Positions 45,995-57,826 of a stretch of 64,000 nucleotides of DNA are shown one piece after another. The position numbers were made by a program, and so were the translations under genes. Under the pieces are notes generated by a model. The model had not been told where the DNA came from. It saw nothing but the letters and a program-made list of their open reading frames with translations, and searched no databases. The first letter of the stretch is position 1; the number at the start of each line of letters is the position of its first letter. The stretch is from Calliphora vicina (lineage: Eukaryota > Arthropoda > Insecta > Diptera > Calliphoridae), in contig NC_088780.1 in assembly GCF_958450345.1 (NCBI RefSeq), positions 128,168,226 through 128,232,225 on the forward strand. Reading direction: 5' to 3'.

Positions 45995-46608
45995 CGATCC
46001 TCTCAAAAGTTGGTGAAAATTATTTAGTTTCATATAAAACGGGTTTATGTCCAACTTCATCACGATATTAATAACACTGTGCACGATATATCTCGTATTT
46101 TCGAGATATATCGTTATTTCGAAAATGGAGGAGGTTGCATAACATATATTCGCGTAACTCAAAATCGGTTCAGTTTGTTGAATAAACTGAAAAAAGCGAA
46201 ATTCCACCTTAAAATTACCTTTAAGTAGGACTTAACATGTTTTTAATTTTCACAGTCTTTTTAGAAATATAATGTTTTAGCAAAATTCTAAATTTTTGTT
46301 TTCAAAAAAAATTATATTTCTAAAACGATTGCGAAGACTAAAAACATGTTAAGTCTTACTTAAAGTTAGTTTTATTGTGGAATTTCAGTTTTTTCAGTTT
46401 ATTCAATAAACTGAACCGTTTTTGAGTTACGCGAATATATGTTATGCAACCACCTCCATTTTCGAAATAACGATATATCTCGAAAATACAAGCTATATCG
46501 TGCACAGTGTAATTAATATCGTGATGAAGTTGGACATAAACCCGTTCTATATGAACCTAAATCATTTTATATGAACCTAAATCATCAAGTCTTTTTTTGA
46601 GAGGGACC
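45995..46608. repeat. Foldback: two 280-bp inverted arms, short loop
   Basis: The left arm (about 45995-46274) and right arm (about 46310-46608) are inverse copies that stay above roughly 90 percent by eye. Examples are GGGTTTATGTCCAACTTCAT, CACTGTGCACGATAT, GAGATATATCGTTATTTCG and CATAACATATATTCGCG. The loop is about 35 bp. The right arm has a small extra direct repeat of TATATGAACCTAAATCA. A transcript would form a long hairpin. There is no coding frame. Confidence 0.85.
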
Positions 46609-46799
46609 TTGTGTGGGGACTAGGGACAATATTTGCCCGATTTTCGATTTAAAATGACCCCAAACTTCTAAAACCATTAAAAAATAGTCAATTTCAATAG
46701 TGCTGATGAAAATTTTATTTTTATAGGAAACAAACTTTAAAATATTGTGTTGTGTATTAGAAAATAGTATTACGAAGCCATTTTGAAAATGTTTTTCGT

Positions 46800-47800
46800 G
46801 ATTTTAAAAGTTGAGTTTCCTTTTAACCCCAAGTGGTATTAAGGGTTAATTTTAATTTTTGTGCTATTATTATAAATACTAGACTTTGTGTTACATTTTT
46901 CTTAAGTTTCATCAAAATCGGCCCAAAAATATATAACATTTCGCTATCTTTCCATGAGAAATTTGAAATATTGAAAAATTTTATCTTTGACCTTCACGAT
47001 TTATGTGTTAAAGTTTTACGATTTTAGTAAAACTTTCAGACTATATTTAAAATTACCTGGAATATAATATTCTGAATAGCTTTTGCTTAAAAATCATAAC
47101 AGTAAAGAAATTCAGCTCATTCTCAAAAATATGGCCAAAATATTAGTTTTTCTCGAAAATCTCAAAATTTAACTCGCTGGTACGGAAAAACTATAGGAGG
47201 TATTGTCATATTTTTTCATATTTTTATTCCCTTTTATGTTGTCAATAAATCCCCATGTAATGATCAAAACATTCTGAAATTTGTTTAACAAAATTTTTAA
47301 AAATTTGAAAATGGAGTTTTGAAACTGCCGTTAAAAAAAATATTTTTTTTTGGTCATACCTGGGAATAGGTTAGCGGTATCCTACGAAGAAAAAACTCAT
47401 ATACAAGTAAATATGGATATATTCTAAGTAAAAATAAACTTTTATTTTAATATTTCTCAAAATATGTTAATTTTGTTCCTACATTTCATGTTCTAGTGGC
47501 TTGAGACACGTTAATGGCCTGGCGATTTTTTAATATTAGAACGACAATTACGTACAGATTTCGATTCTTTTAAATTAAATTGCAAAACTAATTATTTAAT
47601 GGCAAAATTTTTACAAAAACTGAAAAAAATGCATTTTTTCCCCTTGTAAATGCACCTCAAAACTAAATCGCTAAGTCGGCACGGGTTGCCCTTCTTAGAA
47701 CAAGTTAAAAAAATTTTTGGTGGTATTTTATGTCATTACACAAGTTTTCAGGGGGTACCGTCTCAACATTTCCAAAAATTTAATTCTAAGGGACACTCTA
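46800..47800. repeat. Copy of the 20624-21605 hAT-like family
   Basis: Shares TTAAGGGTTAATTTTAATTT, TTCATCAAAATCGGCC, TTTGAAAATGGAGTTTTGAA and TGAGACACGTTAATGGCCTG with the copies at 4117-4670 and 20624-21605. The right end CACTCTA at 47794-47800 is the complement of TAGAGTG, close to the family terminus. The left end is not visible. Confidence 0.55.
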
Positions 47801-47809
47801 ATATGTATA

Positions 47810-48370
47810 TTAATTAACGTAGTATAACTACTTATCTGCTTATATTATATTTGAATAAAAAACGTGCTAAATTAGGTAAATTCTCTAAGATATGTTATGT
47901 TTTCCCACATAAAAAAAATAAGGTATAGGGAATTTTGTCTATTCTTCAAAAATATATATAACTATTGACAATTATAAAATTCATGGAATACTTTTTTGAA
48001 AAATATTACAAACAATTTTTCAAATTGAAATAAAATTTTTATTTACGAACATTTTTAATGAAATTTTACAGTTATATAGATTTTTCTATTGAAAAAAACA
48101 ATACTAAAAACAAATTTTTAAATTTTATAACAGGAATCCAGCAATTCCCCAAAAAAAAATTGAGAAATCACAAAAATGTGATTTTTAAATTTTTTGGCTA
48201 TAATATTCATACCAGATTCTGGGTTATCTGAAAATGGATTACTTTATTTTGATATCGACTATACGATTTGATAATCTTTGCCCTAAAGTTGAATTTTATA
48301 CTAAATTTTTTTGATGGACCTGGTACCTTGTGTTAAAAACATTTGACTGTTTTTCTTTTAAAATATTTGA
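47810..48370. other. AT-rich DNA, nothing recognised
   Basis: No gene or clear repeat edge. Confidence 0.35.
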
Positions 48371-48387
48371 TGTAACGTTAGCGGTAC

Positions 48388-48605
48388 CGTGAAATAGCTC
48401 CCAAATGAAGTAACTCCCTATGAAATAATTCCCATCAAAAATTAAATAATTCCCAAACTAGAAAAATGAAATAACTACCAAAGGGTAAAATTAAATTACT
48501 CCCAATAATCGGCGGTTTCATAATTTTAAAAATATTACTTCCAAAAAAGCGAAATAACTCCCAATAGAAATGAAATAATTCCAAATCCGAAGCAATTTAT
48601 TTATG
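48388..48605. repeat. Spaced motif array GAAATAACTCCCAA
   Basis: About nine variants of TGAAATAACTCCCAA lie in 215 bp (for example near 48391, 48407, 48427, 48445, 48468, 48492, 48530, 48550 and 48573). Spacing is irregular. The complement TTGGGAGTTATTTCA is close to the motif of the 30225-30870 array (TTGGGGTNATWTTTCAT). Confidence 0.6.
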
Positions 48606-48639
48606 TAATCTAGAAAAAGGAACTTCAAAAGTGAAATTA

Positions 48640-49300
48640 TTCTTCGCTTACCAAACATTTTTTGCATTGCGGGCCAATGGCGTAGCACAAAGTTTTACTC
48701 CTCTGGGATGTGTCAAAAACTGGCTTCACTCAGAAAATTTGTTTTGCATTGCCGCTAAAATTAAAATCTCAATTTTCATAAGAAGTGGACTTAGCCCGAC
48801 TGTACACTAAGCACACTATTTATTATAGTACGAAGCAATAAGATGTGAAGCAAGTTTGATCTCATATAGAGATTTTCGGGTAAATGTGATAAGAAATTTG
48901 GAGATTGCTAAGTTTGAGATAGTTTGATCAGCTTTAAAATTAATAATACAAACAAAATGTTAGTTTAACTTAAAGACATTTAATTCTAGCATGAACAAAA
49001 TAAAAAAATTACTAATATTAATCATAGAATTTTAGTTTAACTAAAAGACATATAATTCTAACATGAATCATTTAATTCTAAAATAATCATATAATTTTTG
49101 AACTAATAGTTAAAAATATTTCACTATTCAATATTCACTTTTTTTATTGAAACACTACATGATAAGCAATTAGCAAAAATAGTTAGCAAGAAGTTCAAAT
49201 TCGAAAGCGAAAAGTATGGTCTGCTATGTCCGGCGGACATTGCTTTCTTTTCTTGTCAATGCGGATTTGCATCCATCAAAGCCTTTGCTTCTATACCACT
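48640..49300. other. No recognised feature
   Basis: The phrase CGGGCCAATGGCGTAGCACA at about 48668 stands out in base composition but has no identifiable origin. Otherwise AT-rich DNA. Confidence 0.3.
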
Positions 49301-49311
49301 CACAATTTTAA

Positions 49312-49532
49312 CCCTCTAATGCCTAAGCATGCCTCAAGGTACTCATACCAAAATGCCAATAAATGCAAATATAACTGATATTTCATTTCAAAAACTTTGA
49401 AAGCTTTTTAAAATAATTTAAATGCTCTTTTTAGCAACTGTTACATGAGTTCTTGAAATGCAAAATGAGTTTTATTTACATTTATTGGCATTTTTGCGAT
49501 GAGTGCCTCGGGTATGCTTGTGCATTAGAGGG
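49312..49532. mobile_element. piggyBac-type MITE, 221 bp
   Basis: TTAA flanks both sides (49308-49311 and 49533-49536), and the termini are CCCTCTAATGC and its complement. The TIR similarity runs about 60 bp (AAATGCCAATAAATG is shared by both arms). TTAA targets with CCC ends fit piggyBac elements. No coding sequence is present. Confidence 0.8.
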
Positions 49533-49539
49533 TTAATTC

Positions 49540-50460
49540 AAATTGTAGTTCAGCAAAAGTAAATTTGAAGTGTTTAAAGGTTAATGCTTATGTCTGAGAG
49601 GGCAAAGTTGTTTCATATATATGTATAATTTTATAAACGAGTATGTTTTATTTGCATGACATTTGTATGCCATAAAAATTTCCATTTTGTATTCCTTTAG
49701 GCATGACATACTCCATATTATTTATTTATTTAAACCTTATATTGATCCCACTGTATGTTCTTTATGTGCAAACACAAAAATTTACATTTTCTTTTTTAAC
49801 AACATTCAAACATTTTATCACTGATATAGTACATAAATTCTAATCAAAATAATATCAACAAAACATAAATTCAAAAACTAAAACTTAAACGAAAACTAAA
49901 ACTGATAACCAATGAAGTCATAAGACCATAACTATAAATCCAATTTGGTATAAAAAAAACATGGACATACGAAAAATAATTCATTTTAAAATGTCACTAT
50001 GAGTGTACGTACATTTGTTATATGTAAGCAAACGGAATAAAATCCAAGATCTAAATGGGGAAAACAAATTAAAATATGTAGCATCATATCGTATTAAAAT
50101 GTCATTTGGTGAATTTTAATAAAAAAAATGTTTGCCAATAGTTTCGTTTTTATCCATTTGTATATGGTTGTTTTTTTTTCTTTTGCTCTGAATATTTACC
50201 GTCAATATCATTTTCAATGGTTATATTTCAAAAATGAAGGAGTTATGATAAAAAACTGTACGAAGGTTGTAATGAAATTCATTTTTGTATTTTATTAAAG
50301 ATGATTTAAATATTATCTAAAGTTTGAAACTAAATCACTGTCATAATTGCACTCTTCAAAGTAAATATATATAAATATTTAATGTAATATTCGCCTAATA
50401 AAAAAACCTTTAAAATAAAAGTTTGAGAAAACGTATTTTTTTACTTTTTCTGAAATTTGA
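49540..50460. other. AT-rich DNA, nothing recognised
   Basis: No supported gene or repeat boundary. Confidence 0.35.
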
Positions 50461-50466
50461 ACGCCT

Positions 50467-50870
50467 CGAAAATGACTTTTATACCCTACAGTGTAGAGTA
50501 AGGGAATTCGGATCATTCGCCAAAATATGGTCAAAAAATTAGTTTTTCTCGAAAATCGCAAAATTTAAATCGCAGGTACGGAAAAACTATAAGAGGTATT
50601 GTCACACTTTTTCCATATTTTTATTCCCAATTATGTTCTCAATAAATCCCAATGTGCTGATTAAAAAATTCTGAAATTTGGTTAACAAAATTTTTAAAAA
50701 TTTGAAAATGGAGTTTTGTAACTGCCTCCGAATAGATTAACCTCCGAATAGATTAACGTTATCCTACGATGACAAAAACTCATACAGGTAAATATGGATA
50801 TATTTTAAGTAAAAAAAGGTTTTATTTTAATATTTCTCAAAATATGTTAATTTTGTTCCTACATTTTGTT
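50467..50870. repeat. Fragment of the 20624-21605 hAT-like family
   Basis: Shares GGTACGGAAAAACTATAAGA, TTTGAAAATGGAGTTTTG and TTAACGTTATCCTACGA with the copies at 4117-4670 and 46800-47800. Neither terminus is present. Confidence 0.55.
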
Positions 50871-50959
50871 TCACTTTTGAAAAGTTTTCACGGCTTTTGC
50901 GTTAGTGTCAATCAGAACTTGTTCAAGCATCAACCTCAAATCAAATATGACTGACTCGA

Positions 50960-51710
50960 TGAGCTATTTGGTCGCCCGAGATGGGCGAACAGTGCCACTA
51001 AACACATTATGAGCTTGAATGAATTGCTTGATTAGGCAGATTGGAAAGCCTGACAGTATTGTCTTTTGAACCAACGTAAAATATAATTGAGTAAAATAGT
51101 GATGTGAATTTCCATACATTTTATATGGTGTCTACATTTGTAAACTACCGGCCAGGAGATGGTCATTTTTAAAAGTAGGGCCTGTGGGGAGCTGTAAATT
51201 ATTTTTTTAACGTGCTAGTAGTCAAAACTGCTTAAAATTGATTTTTAGGAAGCTACTGAAAATTTCGGACCCTGTTGTTGTGGGAATTTTTTTTATTTAA
51301 CTTTTTCTGCAAAATTGCTACAAATGTAAACTATCGAGCACATAAAGGTTAAGAATAATAAAAATGTGAATGTTACTATGTGAATGTAAAATGTGAATGT
51401 TACTCTATCTCAGATGGCATATATAAAAAAAGATAAATTAAATAAAAAATCAATTTCATTATTAGTACTATTATAGCATAGACAAAGTAGTTAATTTAAC
51501 TAAACAGATATATTATTACATACATAGATAACTTACCAAAAATAAAAGTATAAATTTGCTTTGCTATCATTGGAATTTTTGAAAAGTTTAAAAGTTTTTA
51601 ACAAAAATTTTTGTTGATTTTTCGAAAAAGGAAATCAAATAAAATTTTAGTAGAGAAAGCTCTATTTTATAAAAAGGAAAGGTGTACCAAATTGCAATAA
51701 TTTTAGTATA
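50960..51710. other. No recognised feature
   Basis: A patch at 50960-51060 (GGTCGCCCGAGATGGGCGAAC) is richer in G+C, but no protein or RNA is recognised. The rest is AT-rich. Confidence 0.3.
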
Positions 51711-51719
51711 ATCTACATA

Positions 51720-52022
51720 CCTGAAATGATTTAGATGCAAAAATGATTTCAAAACGACAAAAGGTGTGATGTGTATTCTTGAATCTTTTTGTCATATTAG
51801 TTTCAAATTCAAACTTGCTTCAAAAAGAATTTATCGAAATTAAATTTTCACATTAATTAAGGTAAACAAATGGAGACAACAAATATGCATTTTGTTGTTT
51901 TTTGCTATAAAAAGTATACGGAATGAACCAAAAATTTAATATGAAATCAATCGAAATTCATCACACCTAAATCGTTTTTGAAATTGATTTCAGAAAACGA
52001 TCGTTTTTCATCACATGCCTGA
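51720..52022. repeat. Inverted-repeat element, about 300 bp
   Basis: ATTTCAAAACGACAAAAGGT and GTGTGATG on the left face CATCACACC and CGTTTTTGAAAT on the right. The arms are about 55-65 bp with mismatches. Termini and target duplication are unclear. Confidence 0.4.
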
Positions 52023-52039
52023 ATGTAACAATTAAATAT

Positions 52040-52200
52040 TTTTTAACAATCTAAAAAGTCGACTTTTATCGACTATTCGACCTTTTTGGACTTTTATAGA
52101 CTATTCGACTATTATCGAATAATAGACTTTTGAGAAAAAATAATCGATTATTTGTCTTTTTTACGACCAAAAAGTCGCTTGTTCGAACAATCGACTTATA
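52040..52200. repeat. GACTATTCGA-rich patch
   Basis: Repeats of TCGACTATTCGA, GTCGACTTTTATCG and CGAATAATAGAC occur in both orientations, like the subterminal repeat zones of the hAT-like elements here. No termini were found. Confidence 0.4.
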
Positions 52201-52219
52201 GAATACTAATCTGTATCAT

Positions 52220-53180
52220 TTTTTGCATTCCTACATGGATAAATTTCTCCAGAGCAAGCTACCGAACGAGAAAATCGGACAACCAATTGTAGAAATGACT
52301 CAACGAATGATCTTTCAAAGGTATTATTAGGTATAAAAGAATATAGTCTTGTTCAACATATCCACTAAGGACTGTAGTATATTATGGTTTAATGCAAATT
52401 AATTAACAATACCTGTCGAACCGTCCTCGTATTACAAATAGATGTTTTCTTTGTTTTTCATATACAAAAATATGTATGTTCAGGATAATATGTATGTAAA
52501 AACACGTTGATTAAATAAAAAATATTATTATACATCATAAAAAAATAAAAAAAATATACATAATAAACTATATCTCAAATTAAAGCTACATATTTACATA
52601 AAGCTAAGGGTATTACAAAGGGATTTTCAGTTTATATTCCAAAAAACTTTTTCGAAATTAAAAACAGAATTTAATTTTGTTCTCACCAAACAAAAAGTTT
52701 GTGTTCTCTGTTAACAAATTAAATGATTGTGTGTTTTTATTTTAAGTAGTCCGAAAAACCAAAATAAAACCAAACATAACCTTGACAGTTAAATGTGTGG
52801 GACATTGGTGCTGTATGTAAGTGTGAGCCGTATGTGATTTCGTTTGGTTTTAAGGTTTGTTGGTGTATGTGACCGCCATAAACCATGGGAAACAGGAAAC
52901 GATATTTGAATTTGAATGAATTTTTCTTTTTCTGTTTGCATGAGTATGGTATGTGAGATTTTATTGTTGCTGTGTTAGAAATAATCATTTTTCATAAGCC
53001 CCCATCATAAACCTTTAAAGCTGGCACTGACCCCACACTCGCAGCACCTGCATTTATGTGTGTGTGTTTTTTTTTTTTGTAGAACACTGACAATGAGTTT
53101 ATTTGTATTTGACTGGAATTTTAAATTACTTTTATGCAAGAGATTACACGATGGTTTTTTTGTTTAAATCTGTTTTTTTG
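52220..53180. other. AT-rich DNA, nothing recognised
   Basis: An 83-codon minus frame at 52737-52988 has no family resemblance. No element ends are visible. Confidence 0.3.
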
Positions 53181-53206
53181 TTAAGCTTTTTTATTAAACG
53201 CATAAC

Positions 53207-53320
53207 TCATAGTGCTAGTAGGCGATATGAGAGGTTAGCAGGCGAGCCCGAGGGATTGAGGAAATTAGGGGCCTTAAACGAAAGACATCGCCAAATAATA
53301 ACTGACTGAGAAATTTGTAT
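53207..53320 (+). other. Exon-like island, unidentified
   Basis: One plus frame reads SRRYERLAGEPEGLRKLGAL and NERHRQIITD before a stop at 53307-53309. The residue mix (R, E, L, G) and higher G+C are unlike the AT-driven frames nearby. CATAGTGCTAG just upstream could be an acceptor. I cannot name the protein; a decayed exon or a transposon ORF piece are both possible. Confidence 0.3.
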
Positions 53321-53329
53321 AAAAAATCG

Positions 53330-54360
53330 CCGAAAATTTATATAGGATTGTAGTGTTCAATGTTTAGGTGTATGTTTTGTAATCGGCAGAGTTTGCCTTT
53401 GACTAAGCTATACAATTGGTGATCTTACCTTAGCAAGGACAAAAGATCATTCTTCAATAACGAAAGCAATGCAAACAAGTCAAGATTAAGAATCTGTTTT
53501 ATTATGGACAGTGAGCTCCTTTTTATACTTAAATTAAATTAATTATATTTCACTTTAAAAACTGATTTTCATGCATTTATTATTGGAAAATATCCGCATA
53601 AAATAGGCGGATAAACATAAAATAATTACCTATGGATCGCTTAATGTCCAAAAATTACACAACAGTATTACCAGCAGTTAGGACTTTTTAAATTAAATAG
53701 TTAAAGTTTTAAAATTATAATTGTTCTTCTGAGAAAACGATGGTAATATTAATTATAATATCTTGGTATGAATGCGTAATGTAATTAGTCAAAGGCACAA
53801 TCTTTTGGCTATGCGAATTGCCTTTTCAAATCGTCAATATTTTGTTCGTGCTGTAAAGTAGTATCCAGCGTTAATTTTCATCTTCAAATAACCCAGCAGT
53901 TAAGCAAGTAGTAAATGTATCCCTTATAGACAGTAAATGTCACTGGTTACTTATACATCACAAAAAAGACAATTGTCAGTTAAGTGTCTCTAAGTAATCT
54001 ATAGTGTAGTCACTTTAAACTAGGAAATCCAGATCACCTGCTAAGGATATGCACGTGTGAAAATAACTGCACATTGTATGATAATGAAGTGGAATTGCCT
54101 AGAGCTAAAAAAATTTAATTAATGAATACTTGCTATCCAAATTTGCTATCGAAAGTAAAATAATAGAGATATTAGTGATTTTTAGTTAAATTTGAACTTT
54201 TTTTTTTCATGCTAAATTTTTGGGGTACTTAAAATAAAATTCTTAATAAATGCGTAAGCTCTCTTTTGTTGTTTCTTATTTCTGACATTCTGGTTGAATT
54301 TTCCGTTTTGGTGTATTCAGGGACTTATAGTAAAATTTCACGGATAATATTTTTGCGGAA
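53330..54360. other. Mostly unassigned DNA with a CCCAGCAGTT head
   Basis: CCCAGCAGTTAAGCAAG at 53891 matches the sequence beside the tRNA-like element near 17040-17057 (minus strand). No other feature is supported. Confidence 0.3.
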
Positions 54361-54368
54361 CATTTTAA

Positions 54369-54426
54369 CCCCTTAAATCCTTTAAAAAAAGGACAAAAAC
54401 GACCAATGTCTTGAGGATTTAGGGGG
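54369..54426. repeat. Very short TTAA-flanked palindrome
   Basis: TTAA then CCCCTTAAATCC on the left and GGATTTAGGGGG then TTAA on the right enclose only 58 bp. It looks like a piggyBac-type MITE reduced to its ends, or a recombined pair of ends. Confidence 0.5.
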
Positions 54427-54570
54427 TTAATATATTCCACAAAAATGTTCTTCGTAACATTTTACATACATTTGCTGAACACATTTTATACCTAAAATGT
54501 AAGGATCACGTGGTTTCTTACGCCGATTAATTTTTATTATTTTATTTCTCATTAAGGCCGAATTATTCAA

Positions 54571-54700
54571 TCTATATAAATTAAAATCAAATGTCGTTCG
54601 TTGGTAATTGCATCAGTAGAGAACGGCCGGACCGATTTAGACAAATTTTTTTTTTTAAATGTTGGTAATAGCGCAACTTAGGTTTTTACAGAATGAAAAC
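54571..54700 (+). mobile_element. Helitron 5' end fragment
   Basis: ATCTATATAAATTAAAATC is followed by GAGAACGGCCGGACCGATTT, the order found at the 5' ends of the other small Helitrons here. No 3' hairpin with CTRR was found before the hAT-like element at 54787. Confidence 0.6.
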
Positions 54701-55044
54701 TTGAACGATTTAACTAATTTTTATTTAATGTTCGCAATACATAGTCAGCAAAAGTTTTTACAAAAATAAAAATTGTCCATGTCCACTAGGGTATTCAATC
54801 GATTAACCGTTAATCGGTTAACCGATTAATTTTGGACGGTTAACTGTTCGAATAATTTAAAATTGCCGATTTTCAAATAACAAATAAACCGATTAATTTG
54901 TGTCGATTAACCGATTAACCGAAATTACTATTTTTGCACTTTAAACAATTTTTTTGTATTCATTCCCTTTCAATTCAAATACAAATTTCAAATTAAAATT
55001 AGATATTTTTTGAACATCCAATAAACATGATTAGTGAGTATGTA

Positions 55045-55993
55045 AAAGGTGGCGCAAAAGTAAACTTCCGATGTTTTTTGGCTGTAATTAAAAAAAAATG
55101 AAAAACTTTGATTCTTCTTGTGGATTATTTTTATTTGGTCTTTAAATTTTTTTTACATCAAGTCGAGAATATGATGTCATGTAAATGGCCGTCGCCACAG
55201 TTGATAGTCATTTGAGCCCTTTTTTGGCATTTCCATCACTTTGGCCAAAACATCCGGCGATAGGTCCTCACATTCTTGACGGATATTGTCTTTAAGAGCT
55301 GCAAGAGTCTGAGGCTTGTTGACATAAACCCGCGACTTCAAAAATCTCCACAAAAAGAAGTCTGGAGCGGTCAAATCAGGCGATCTTGCCAGCCAGTGCA
55401 AATTGCCAAAACGGGAGATTAGGCGCCCGGGAAGTGCATCCTTCAGCATATTGGTTGTGGCACGTGCAGTGTGTGCCGTTGCACCGTCCTGTTGGAACCT
55501 CATGTTTTCCAATCCCAATTCATCAAGTTGCGGCAAAAAGAACTCGTTGATCATTGCTCTGTAGCGCTCACCATTCACGGTAACCGTTTGGCCCGCGACG
55601 TCTTCGAAGAAAAAAGGTCCGATGATTCCTCCAGCGAAAACAGCACACCATACAGTGACTTTGAGCGGGTGTAATGACTCTTCGTGGGTTACACGCGGAT
55701 TTTCAGTGACCCAGAAGCGTAAATTTTGCTTATTTACGTACCCGCTAAGATGGAAATGGGCCTCATCACTCATGATTATTTTTGATGAAAAATCATCTTC
55801 CTCTTGGTGGTGATTAAGGTCAAATAAATAGTCAGCAATATTCCGCTTTCTGGAGCAGTGTAGCGTAACATTGTTTACTAACGTGTATTTCGCATGTGTT
55901 TACTACACAAATGTCAAAACAGAACTGACATTAGGGGCCAATCGCAAAATTTATAGCATTTTCTGATAGAAAGATTACTTTTGCGCCACCTTG
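55045..55993 (-). mobile_element. rosa-type mariner, 949 bp, nested
   Basis: TIRs AAGGTGGCGCAAAAGTAA face each other at the two ends, with TA on each side (55043-55044 and 55994-55995). It holds a transposase remnant on the minus strand. At 949 bp it is shorter than a full mariner (about 1.3 kb), the loss being at the N-terminal side of the gene. Its insertion inside the hAT-like element dates it as younger. Confidence 0.9.
55158..55870 (-). pseudogene. DD41D (rosa) mariner transposase, N-terminal deletion
   Basis: The minus strand encodes MSDEAHFHLSGYVNKQNLRF with the first aspartate, then FQQDGATAHTA with the second, then SPDLTAPDFFLW with the third. There are 41 residues between the second and third aspartates, the spacing that defines the rosa/DD41D mariners. 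PQTLAALKDNIRQECEDLSP follows. Upstream in frame come FSSKII and RKRNIADYLF, but the helix-turn-helix domain is absent. Near 55215 the frame shifts at an A run: the conserved tail AQMTINCGDGHLHDIIFST is found in the next frame, ending at 55158. The catalytic triad is intact, but lacking the DNA-binding domain and proper tail it should be inactive. Confidence 0.92.
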
Positions 55994-56513
55994 TATAACA
56001 ACTGACATATTTATTTTACATGTCTTTGAAACTTTGTATTTACATTTATAGACGAAACTTTTCTTTGAAATGAAACTTTTATCATAACTAAACGAAACTA
56101 TTTAACTAATCAAAATCTAAAACAATCCAAAAAGGAATATTCTTTATCATGGGTGGCATTTACACTTTGATTTAAAGTCATGTCGTTTTTTTTGTTTTTC
56201 TTTTAAAACCCCTACGAAAACCCCCTTGCATTTATACGATGCCTTTTTTGTCAACCACGTTTACCTTTTTTTGGCATATAATCGTATCAACAACCAATCA
56301 GAAAAGAGCTCAAAGCTGAATATCAAAAAAAGTCTTGAAAAACAGAAAACTTGCCTTTTGTTTAGACGTCACAATTTGTTAGTACAAAAAAATACTCATG
56401 ATTTTTAGTCATGACTTAAAGTCATAATGTAAATGGCCCCATATACAATCAGCGAGAGAGTTTTTTTCCAAGAAAAGTTTTATTAAATCTAAAGAAAAAA
56501 ATCGTTTAAATTA

Positions 56514-57826
56514 TACACAGAGAAAACAGATTCGTACTCACAACCGAATTTGTCGCCAATCGAATTTTGTCGGTTGCATGTACTATCGTATAATTCGGTT
56601 GAAATTACTGAATTTATATGGTACTCGTAACTGAATTCCAAAACAATTCGATAGCATTTAGTCAGTAACTATTGTGAATTCATACATATAAAATAATTTG
56701 ACATTTTTTGTTATTTCTACATACATATGTATGTAATTTATTGCAAAGGAAAGATAAATTATTAAAAATACAATATATAGTTTCGAAACATAATTAGTAT
56801 ATTAGTGAATATGTTCATATGTTAGTAACTAGATGTTATCCTTCTTCTGGCGATTGTTGGAGGAACCATTTGCAGCAGTTTCAATACACATTATAGACCA
56901 GAAGACACGACAGACCTTTGCGAAAAATGTCCTTTGTTTTTTAAAAACAGACCACTTTCTTATATTCTTCTCAATTTCAATATATCATTGTATAATTTAA
57001 CTCTGCTAGCGAAGTACCTCAGAGGTCCAGAATTGGAAAAGTTGACTGCAGTTCATCTGCACAGAATTTTTAAACGCAAAAAAAGTATTATTGCAAATAT
57101 CTTTAAGTAACGAATTTCTTACCGTCGTGACGCTCATCAACAAGTTAGACAATTGCATTTCAGAACCTTTTGGTAGCATCTCCTTAATGGAAATATGTAT
57201 GTAGATTTGTACTTATTTTTATATAAAAAACGGTTTTGAAGGTCATTTCCATATACATACATATTTAATAACTATCAGCAACTGAACTTATTTTGAGAAA
57301 TATAATTGAGCAAAAGACTCTATTTTCAACGAATTTTTGGGATCAGTTTCAATTATAGACTGATATAATATTTGTTTCTTTTTGTAGTAAATTTATTTAA
57401 AATTTTACGAATATTATTTTTAATATTTTTTATTTGTCTAGAAAATGTCAAACATTTCAATACCCAATTTTCGGTTGAGAACCCCGAATTAATAAAAAAA
57501 ACTATAATTATAAATGAATTGTTCAATTGTTATACAAAATTAATGATTTCAACAACCAATATTCAGTACTGAGTCTTTATATACTAAATTTAATTCGGTA
57601 GTCATTTTCAACATTTTCAAATAAATTTCATAAATACATAAATTGGTTTATGTAACTAAATTTTCTATTGTAGAATTTATTATTCCATCCCAATTATGTT
57701 TTATATATTAACAATACAGATTATTAGTTGCATTTCTAAATTGTTGATAATTGAAATAACATTTTAGTTATTATTATTAAATTTTAATAATTGTAACTGT
57801 TTTCCAATCAATCTGTTTTCTGTGTG
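56514..57826. mobile_element. Nested TIR element with ACACAGAGAAAACAGATT end
   Basis: ACACAGAGAAAACAGATTC at 56514 is mirrored by AATCTGTTTTCTGTGTGT near 57810-57827, allowing a 2-base difference. Left sequence has many CCGAATT and CAACCGAA words. A 56-codon frame at 56833-57003 (MLSFFWRLLEEPFAAVSIH..) and a frame at 57372-57572 have no recognised family. Class unknown. Confidence 0.5.

Noticed and set aside
55471..55813. Two plus-strand frames opposite the mariner gene.
   Set aside because: They are antisense shadows of the transposase frame on the minus strand.
57372..57572. A 66-codon frame inside the hAT-like element that might be transposase.
   Set aside because: No hAT motif (zinc finger or C-terminal dimerisation pattern) is visible, and composition is AT-driven.
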